Source: Armatimonadota bacterium
GTDB lineage: Bacteria; Armatimonadota; Hebobacteria; CAIYQO01
Reading direction: 5' to 3'
Length of the DNA stretch: 40,422 bases
Assembly: GCA_020060775.1 (NCBI GenBank)
Contig: JAGUZN010000045.1
Location: forward strand, 1-40,422
Positions 36,050 to 40,422 of this stretch are shown in pieces. The notes beneath the pieces were generated by a model. The model saw only the letters and a program-made list of their open reading frames with translations, was not told where the DNA came from and did no database searches. Made by a program: the position numbers and the translations under genes. Numbering within the stretch: position 1 is the first letter of the stretch; each line of letters opens with the position of its first letter.

Positions 36050-36068
36050 GTGTGGAGGTGATTAGGTG
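36040..36068 (+). repeat. left repeat array of the four-helix-bundle cassette
   Basis: Two exact copies of AGGTGATTAGGTG (36040-36052, 36056-36068) with a 16-bp period. They are inverted relative to the right array. The first copy supplies the stop codon of the upstream kinase. Confidence 0.85.
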
Positions 36069-36315
36069 GATAAGGAGAGCATCACTATAGATTCTACGGT
36101 GGTAATCCCTATGCCGACATTGCTTGGGCATGGCGATTGAACTCGTCCGGCGAGATGAGCAAAGCGTGATACTTTGATATATGCGCGATAAACCTCTTAT
36201 CGTGAAGACAGAAGGCGGTTGGTGAGAAAGGGATAATACAAATAGTAAAACAGCCGGATTGGTTGAAAATAACGCATGCACAACCAGTCGGCCTGTACTT
36301 CGAAGGAGAACCGTT

Positions 36316-36714
36316 GTGGTTGAGACAGTGAAGTCATATAAAGATCTTCGGGTATGGCAACAAGCGATGGCTCTTGCCCGTGAATGTTATACTCTGACGC
36401 AATCGTTCCCGCGTGAAGAGCTCTTCGGCATGGTAAGTCAGGTTCGCCGTGCAGCAGTATCGGTACCAGCAAACATTGCCGAAGGGAGTGGGCGCGGAAC
36501 AACAAAAGATTACATCCAATTTCTCCGCGTCGCTCGAGGAAGCCTCCGAGAGCTTGAAACGCATCTGTTACTTTGCCGCGATGTGGCTCTAGTATCCGAA
36601 GGACAGATCGGCGCTGTAACCGCGCAAATTGATTCTGTGTCGATTCTACTGGAAAAGCTCATCCGTTCTCTGCAAAACAGGCATTCACGTCCACTTAATC
36701 ACCTAACCACCTAA
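36316..36714 (+). CDS. four-helix-bundle protein (S23/TIGR02436 family)
   Basis: 132 residues from GTG 36316; AAGGAG at 36303-36308 with 7-nt spacing decides this start over ATG 36259. The family signature is plain: SYKDLRVWQQAMALARECY, FPREELFGMVSQVRRAAVSV, PANIAEGSGRGTTKDYIQFL, ARGSLRELETHLLL. Members are encoded in 23S rRNA intervening sequences or stand alone, and the Avd protein of diversity-generating retroelements has the same fold. No reverse transcriptase is in the window, so an Avd role is unsupported here. The C-terminal residues NHLTT and the stop are encoded by the right repeat array. Base composition is lower in GC than that of the flanking kinases, which fits transfer. Confidence 0.88.
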   Translation: MVETVKSYKDLRVWQQAMALARECYTLTQSFPREELFGMVSQVRRAAVSVPANIAEGSGRGTTKDYIQFLRVARGSLRELETHLLLCRDVALVSEGQIGAVTAQIDSVSILLEKLIRSLQNRHSRPLNHLTT

Positions 36715-36736
36715 TCACCTAGTCACCTAATCACAC
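36692..36736 (-). repeat. right repeat array of the four-helix-bundle cassette
   Basis: Three copies with a 16-bp period: CACTTAATCACCT (36692-36704), CACCTAATCACCT (36708-36720) and CACCTAATCACAC (36724-36736). The middle copy is the exact reverse complement of the left unit; the outer two have one and two changes. Confidence 0.85.
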
Positions 36737-36754
36737 CCCTCCGAAGGAGACAAC

Positions 36755-37201
36755 ATGGTCGAACCAATCATCCTCCTCGTCGAGGATAACCGCGATGATG
36801 AAGAGCTCACCCGGCTCGCGCTGCAGGAGAGTAATGTCGTAAATCAGCTCGTGGTGGTGCGCGATGGGCAGGAAGCGCTCGATTGGCTCTATTGCACCGG
36901 CGCGCATGCCGACCGCCAGCCCTGCCTGAAGCCCTCGGTGGTGTTGCTCGATCTGAAGCTGCCGAAAGTCTCCGGCCTCGAGGTGCTCGAGCGCATCCGT
37001 CAGGACCCGCGCACCCGACGGCTGCCGGTGGTCATCCTCACCTCCTCCCGGGAGGAGCAGGATCTTCTTCGCGGCTACGACCTCGGCGCCAATAGCTACA
37101 TCCGCAAGCCGGTGGACTTCGAGCAATTCACACAGTCGATCCGGCAGTTAGGCATCTACTGGATGGTGCTCAATGAACCGCCCCCACTGCTGAATGAGTG
37201 A
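36755..37201 (+). CDS. Rcp1-like single-domain response regulator (first of a tandem pair)
   Basis: 148 residues, AAGGAG just before ATG 36755. PIILLVEDNRDDEELTRLAL supplies the acidic pocket, VVLLDLKLPKVSG the phospho-acceptor Asp, VVILTSSREEQD the Thr/Ser switch and YIRKPVDF the Lys-Pro. The length and the C-terminal RQLGIYWMVLNEPPP match Rcp1/CheY-like receivers that pair with phytochrome-type kinases. The two upstream kinases have this kinase module and no receiver, so they are likely phosphodonors. The next gene is a close paralogue. Confidence 0.92.
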   Translation: MVEPIILLVEDNRDDEELTRLALQESNVVNQLVVVRDGQEALDWLYCTGAHADRQPCLKPSVVLLDLKLPKVSGLEVLERIRQDPRTRRLPVVILTSSREEQDLLRGYDLGANSYIRKPVDFEQFTQSIRQLGIYWMVLNEPPPLLNE

Positions 37202-37230
37202 GGAATCGCAAGGTAAAGGAGAGAGGCCCG

Positions 37231-37683
37231 ATGAGTGAACCGGTCATCCTCCTCGTCGAGGACAATCCCGATGATGTGGAACTGACGCGCATGGCACTCG
37301 AGGAAACCCACCTGACGAATCGACTCGTGGTGGTGCGCGATGGCGTGGAAGCGCTGGATTGGTTATACTGCACCGGCACACATGCCGAACGTGCACCTTG
37401 CCTGATCCCGTCACTGGTGCTGCTGGACTTGAAATTGCCGAAAATGAGCGGCCTGCAAGTGCTGCAGCACCTGCGCGGTGATGACCGCACCAGGCGACTG
37501 CCGGTGGTGGTGCTCACCTCGTCAAAGGAAGAACAGGATATCATCCGCAGCTACAATCTCGGCGCCAATAGCTATATCCAGAAACCGGTCGACTACACCC
37601 AGTTCCTGGAAGCGATTCGACAGCTCGGCGTCTATTGGATGGTGCTCAATGAGCCGCCGCCTGCCGGCGCGGGAGGATCATAA
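37231..37683 (+). CDS. Rcp1-like single-domain response regulator (second of a tandem pair)
   Basis: 150 residues from ATG 37231, with AGGAGAGAGG upstream; an in-frame GTG at 37198 overlaps the previous stop but has no family-like residues. PVILLVEDNPDDVELTRMAL, LVLLDLKLPKMSG, VVVLTSSKEEQD and YIQKPVDY hold the receiver residues. It shares most residues with the preceding gene, including EALDWLYCTG and GVYWMVLNEPPP, so the pair arose by tandem duplication. Each copy could serve a different kinase of the cluster. The C-terminal tail PAGAGGS is free of motif. Confidence 0.92.
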   Translation: MSEPVILLVEDNPDDVELTRMALEETHLTNRLVVVRDGVEALDWLYCTGTHAERAPCLIPSLVLLDLKLPKMSGLQVLQHLRGDDRTRRLPVVVLTSSKEEQDIIRSYNLGANSYIQKPVDYTQFLEAIRQLGVYWMVLNEPPPAGAGGS

Positions 37684-37687
37684 CCGC

Positions 37688-39220
37688 ATGCCCGAACCGT
37701 TACGCGTATTGCTGATCGAAGACAATCCTGACGACGCCCTGCTCTTGCAGACCGCACTGGAGGAAGGCGACTTCGCACCGCAGGTGACGCGCATTGAGAG
37801 CGAAGGGGCGTTGCGTGCGGCGCTCGCCAATAGCCCGTGGGATATCGTCATCTCCGATTACCGCCTGCCGCGTTTTGACGGCCTGGCGGCGCTGGCGATC
37901 GTCCACAAAGAAGACCCGGACCTCCCGTTCATCCTCGTCTCCGGGGCGGTCGGCGAAGAATTAGCGGTCGAGGCTATGCGCGCCGGCGCCGGAGACTTCG
38001 TGCTCAAAGGCCATCTCCTGCGCTTGGCCCCTGCCGTACAACGCGAACTGCAGGAAGCCGAAAACCGCCGGGAACGCCGGCGCGCCGAGGCGGATCGCGA
38101 ACGCTTGCTGGTGGAAGTGCAGCGCCGTGCGGCGGAGTTGGAAGCGATTCTCACCTCTATTGCGGATGGTCTGATCGTCAACGATCCCGATGGGCGCATC
38201 GTCACTGCCAACCCCACCGCCGAGCGATTGTTCGGCACGCCGCCCGAACGATGGTACATTCCATTCCGCGAGCGCTGGAAAGAACGCCATATCTTCACCC
38301 CTGATGGTGACGAACTGCCGATGGAATCCTTCCCGCCGCTGCGCGCGCTGCGCGGCGAGGTGGTGCGCAACAACGTGCTGCGCGTGCAAATCCCCGGCCG
38401 CCCCGACGTCTGGGTATCGATCAGTTCGGCACCCGTTCGCACGCCGGAAGGACAAATCCGTGGCGCGGTGACCATCTTCGCGGATATCACCGATATCCTG
38501 GAACTGCAGAAACGCGAACGCCGTATGCTCTACACCGTCGCCCACGACCTGCGCGCGCCGGCCACCATTATCAGCGGCCGCCTGCAATTGCTGCTGGAGT
38601 ACCTCGGCCCGCAGATCGCAGAAAGCCCATTGCAGGAGAGCGCACAGGCGCTGCAGCGTGCGCTGTCACGCATGAATCGCATGATTGACGATCTCACTGA
38701 AGTCACGCGCATGGAGGGACAGGATATCACGCTCGAGCGTGAACCGGTAGTGCTCGCAACCTACCTGCCCGCACTGCTGCAGCAGAATGCCGACCTGATT
38801 GACCCCGCGCGCGTGCGACTGGAACTGCCGGACGGGCTGCCGGCCGTCTCCGCTGACCCTGCCCGCCTGGAGCGCATCCTGCTCAATCTGCTGGGGAACG
38901 CCCAAAAATACTCCCCGCCGGGAACGCCCATCACCGTCAACGCCCACCCACGCAACGGCGAGGTGGTCATCAGTGTAACCGATCAGGGGCAGGGCATCCC
39001 CCCCGACGACCTCCCGCACGTCTTCGACCGCTTCTATCGCGCCGTGTACAAACGCGCCGGCGAAGGCATCGGGCTGGGGCTCTACATCACCCGCATGTTG
39101 GTGGAAGCCCACGGCTTACCCGCCGAAGCCGGCAAGGCGAAGGTGGGGGGGCGCATCTGGGTGGAAAGCGAGGTCGGCAAAGGCAGCACCTTCTCCTTCA
39201 CCTTACCCATGGCGTCATGA
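37688..39220 (+). CDS. receiver-PAS-histidine kinase (soluble hybrid with N-terminal receiver)
   Basis: 510 residues from ATG 37688, with GGGAGG 11 nt upstream. Order: receiver ~1-125 (RVLLIEDNPDDALL; VISDYRLPRFDG with Asp near 56; FVLKGHLLRL), coiled coil rich in Glu and Arg (~125-155), PAS ~155-270 (ILTSIADGLIVNDPDGRIVTAN), HisKA with His near 285 (YTVAHDLRAPATI), and HATPase (NLLGNAQKYSPPG; DQGQGIPPDDLPHVFDRF; GEGIGLGLYITRM). A receiver at the N-terminus lets phosphate from another kinase tune this one. It follows the two Rcp1-like genes by 4 nt and overlaps the end of the opposing receiver gene by 6 bp. Confidence 0.9.
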   Translation: MPEPLRVLLIEDNPDDALLLQTALEEGDFAPQVTRIESEGALRAALANSPWDIVISDYRLPRFDGLAALAIVHKEDPDLPFILVSGAVGEELAVEAMRAGAGDFVLKGHLLRLAPAVQRELQEAENRRERRRAEADRERLLVEVQRRAAELEAILTSIADGLIVNDPDGRIVTANPTAERLFGTPPERWYIPFRERWKERHIFTPDGDELPMESFPPLRALRGEVVRNNVLRVQIPGRPDVWVSISSAPVRTPEGQIRGAVTIFADITDILELQKRERRMLYTVAHDLRAPATIISGRLQLLLEYLGPQIAESPLQESAQALQRALSRMNRMIDDLTEVTRMEGQDITLEREPVVLATYLPALLQQNADLIDPARVRLELPDGLPAVSADPARLERILLNLLGNAQKYSPPGTPITVNAHPRNGEVVISVTDQGQGIPPDDLPHVFDRFYRAVYKRAGEGIGLGLYITRMLVEAHGLPAEAGKAKVGGRIWVESEVGKGSTFSFTLPMAS

Positions 39221-39589
39221 TGGCGAGGGAGGAGCATGCAACACCTCATCCACCCGGGCGTACAGCGCAGTGAGGTCGACCGGCTTGCGCAAAAAGCCGT
39301 CGGCGCCGCACGTAGCCGCAGCCGCCTGCACATCCATGTCACAGCTCATCAGCAGCGTATGGCAGGATGGCGCCTGGGCATGCCAGGCATTGATCAACGC
39401 ATCGCCCGGCATCCCCCGCAAGTGCCAGTCGGTCAGTAAGAGATCGAACGAGGGATTGGGCAACAGGTCGAGCGCAGCTTCGGCATGCGGAACGGCAGCG
39501 ACCTGATAGCCGGCGCGCGAGAGAGCTAACATGAAGAAAGACACCTGGTCGGGATCATCCTTCACGATCAGAATGCGATCTGGCTTCAC
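39215..39589 (-). CDS. single-domain response regulator with altered acidic pocket
   Basis: 124 residues from GTG 39589, with AGGAGG 10 nt upstream. LLLTDWHLRGMPGDAL contains the phospho-acceptor Asp, and FLRKPVDL the conserved Lys-Pro. The usual E/D-D-D at the end of strand 1 reads VKDDPD, so a Lys precedes the acidic pair; D-D itself is kept. Paralogue of the 30833-31192 receiver, as shown by the shared D-W-x-L-x-G-M-x-G-D-A-L-I block. Both lie at the outer ends of the cluster and point against the kinases. It overlaps the hybrid kinase by 6 bp at the 3' ends. Confidence 0.85.
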   Translation of the reverse strand: MKPDRILIVKDDPDQVSFFMLALSRAGYQVAAVPHAEAALDLLPNPSFDLLLTDWHLRGMPGDALINAWHAQAPSCHTLLMSCDMDVQAAAATCGADGFLRKPVDLTALYARVDEVLHAPPSPS

Positions 39590-40004
39590 TGTCGCAATTC
39601 CTCCTGCAACACGGCTTCCACTGGTTATTCCTCAGGATGCGCAAAACTCGTGGTACAGCAGAGCCCCCCTTGGCAAGAACATTTGCCGAGCACGCTGTAA
39701 AAACCGACCCCAGTCGCGCCCAGGATCTCGAGTGCCACGTGCCAAGGCAACTGCCGGAGCAGGAAGCCCCCCACCCCTATCGGGGTACGCGTCATCAGCC
39801 CACAGCGTAAGCTGTGGGACCGAAATCAGTTCTGACGAGGGGGGTATTCCTTATCCAAGCACCCCGCAGGGGCGCCACTATACACTCACCACTATCCACT
39901 CCCCCTATCCCAACGGTATGCGGATGTTAGCCAGGGGTGAGCACAGCGAGCCCCTGGAAGTCGATACACAAATATGCGCCAAGCCCTGTAGGGGCGCAGG
40001 AACA
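39590..40004. other. 415-nt intergenic region rich in hairpins and short repeats
   Basis: No supportable gene. Hairpins: CCCACAGC/GCTGTGGG with a GTAA tetraloop (39799-39818) and CCAGGGG/CCCCTGG (39931-39957). Two similar units, CCAAGCACCCCGCAGGGGC from 39855 and CCAAGCCCTGTAGGGGCGC at 39979-39997, are each hairpin-like. The 27-bp segment 39881-39907 matches 30726-30752. Such sequence resembles REP-like intergenic repeats. Confidence 0.5.
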
Positions 40005-40238
40005 TCATGCCCGTCCCGCACCAGCGCCTTCGACCTCGCATGCGTGCTCGATAACACCACCAATGAAACCGATCCAGCCCGTGCGCAGCGGCAACCATAC
40101 CGTCCTGCAACCCGGGCATCGACTAGACTGCCTGCGCAAAGCAGCATCCCGCTGACGTACGATACGTCCGACGATGGCCCCGATCACAAACAACATCACG
40201 ATTCCGAGCAGGACGTGGAGCGGGTCAATCACTGGCAT
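40005..40238 (-). CDS. small membrane protein, unrecognised
   Basis: 77 residues from ATG 40238, chosen because GAGGA sits 4 nt upstream. One hydrophobic helix near the N-terminus (VLLGIVMLFVIGAIVGRIV) is followed by basic residues (RQRDAALRRQ), a CPGC pair and a second mildly hydrophobic stretch (GWIGFIGGVIEH). A single CxxC is visible, so a full zinc ribbon is not supported. I know no family. The reading is supported by the ribosome site and the membrane segment, but in GC-rich DNA a chance frame cannot be excluded. Confidence 0.45.
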   Translation of the reverse strand: MPVIDPLHVLLGIVMLFVIGAIVGRIVRQRDAALRRQSSRCPGCRTVWLPLRTGWIGFIGGVIEHACEVEGAGAGRA

Positions 40239-40367
40239 GTGTTCCTCTATGAAAGACAGAGGGTAGCGCTCAGTGTCGTTGCGCAAGCGTTCGTACAGTT
40301 ACGACCCGACAGGGCGTGTTTGACGTTACGAATCTTCAGTCAGCAGCAGGTAAGAAGAAAAATGCAG

Positions 40368-40422
40368 TGGTGCCGGCGAGAGGAGTCGAACCTCCACGGG
40401 GTTACCCCCGGTAGATTTTGAG
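40368..40422 (-). tRNA. tRNA-Leu, 3' part (anticodon reads CAA), cut by window edge
   Basis: The minus strand ends GCCGGC-A-CCA with an encoded CCA at 40370-40368 and discriminator A. It has a canonical T-arm (GGAGG TTCGACT CCTCT) and a long variable arm (CGGGGGTAACCCCG), which marks a class II tRNA. The remaining anticodon loop CTCAAAA reads anticodon CAA at 40420-40418. Discriminator A favours Leu over Ser. The 5' half lies beyond the window. Confidence 0.85.

Larger units (their letters stand above)
36040..36736 (+). mobile_element. putative cassette: four-helix-bundle gene between inverted repeat arrays
   Basis: About 700 bp bounded by inverted arrays of the same 16-bp-period repeat, inserted between a kinase and its receivers. 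The interior 36069-36315 is poorer in GC than its surroundings. It holds a CGATAA/TTATCG hairpin (36186-36202) and a TGCC...GGCA hairpin near 36111-36127. No transposase or reverse transcriptase is present, so any movement would need help from elsewhere. The mobile nature is inferred from structure alone. Confidence 0.5.

Noticed and set aside
36040-36068. CRISPR array
   Set aside because: The repeats are short (13 of every 16 bp), with 3-nt gaps instead of spacers, and no cas gene is present.
36040-36736. Diversity-generating retroelement
   Set aside because: The four-helix-bundle protein has the Avd fold, but there is no reverse transcriptase and I saw no template/variable repeat pair with adenine-specific differences.
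39531-40421. 296-codon plus-strand open frame reaching the right end
   Set aside because: It runs through a receiver gene, several hairpin repeats and the tRNA-Leu gene. The translated text is low in complexity with no recognisable domain.

Overview
The window is a bacterial chromosome segment of fairly high GC with dense genes on both strands, roughly 30 protein genes, two complete tRNA genes and one partial tRNA gene. The best taxonomic hint is the pseudopilin at 25078-26379. Its N-terminus ([19 protein letters not shown], then [13 protein letters not shown]) and its H-x9-DG motif are of the kind abundant in Armatimonadota and also seen in Planctomycetota and Lentisphaerota. The secreted glycosidase-like proteins, a URO-D-like gene in a sugar locus and the ThuA and Gfo/Idh proteins fit that assignment. 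It is an inference from protein style; no rRNA is present.

Layout, left to right. (1) 1-2431: a HAD phosphatase cut by the window edge (-), divergent from a ThuA-like and Gfo/Idh/MocA pair (+), closed by a strong hairpin. (2) 2516-6544 (-): a DUF485 plus ActP-like solute:sodium symporter pair behind a near-consensus promoter, then DUF389 membrane and DUF892 ferritin-like proteins. (3) 6693-9254 (-): a tightly packed polyamine operon running pyruvoyl arginine decarboxylase, AdoMet decarboxylase, spermidine synthase, agmatinase. Together these convert arginine through agmatine and putrescine to spermidine. (4) 9731-10907 (+): a secreted alpha/beta hydrolase, then tRNA-Trp and tRNA-Asp behind their own promoter. 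(5) 11053-26379 (-): a carbohydrate locus with pseudopilin-lectin, two large secreted proteins, a C45-type acyltransferase, a frameshifted GH106-like glycosidase, a URO-D-like protein, a GH2 glycosidase and a LacI-family regulator. Several palindromes sit beside its promoters. (6) 26795-39589: a signalling region. It starts with a 1232-residue membrane protein that joins a PHP phosphoesterase, a Cache sensor, two PAS domains, two CBS domains and a DUF294-type nucleotidyltransferase. It continues with three histidine kinases, two Rcp1-like receivers and two small receivers on the opposite strand at either end. A ~700 bp cassette with a four-helix-bundle gene between inverted arrays of a 16-bp-period repeat sits inside this cluster. 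(7) 39590-40422: an intergenic nest of hairpins and short repeats, a small membrane protein and the 3' part of a tRNA-Leu gene.

The strongest candidates for something undescribed are the PHP-Cache-PAS-CBS-nucleotidyltransferase fusion, which carries a possible synthesising and a possible hydrolysing module on one sensor, and the repeat-bounded four-helix-bundle cassette, whose repeats supply the stop codons of two genes. All functional calls come from reading motifs by eye; no database search was run.
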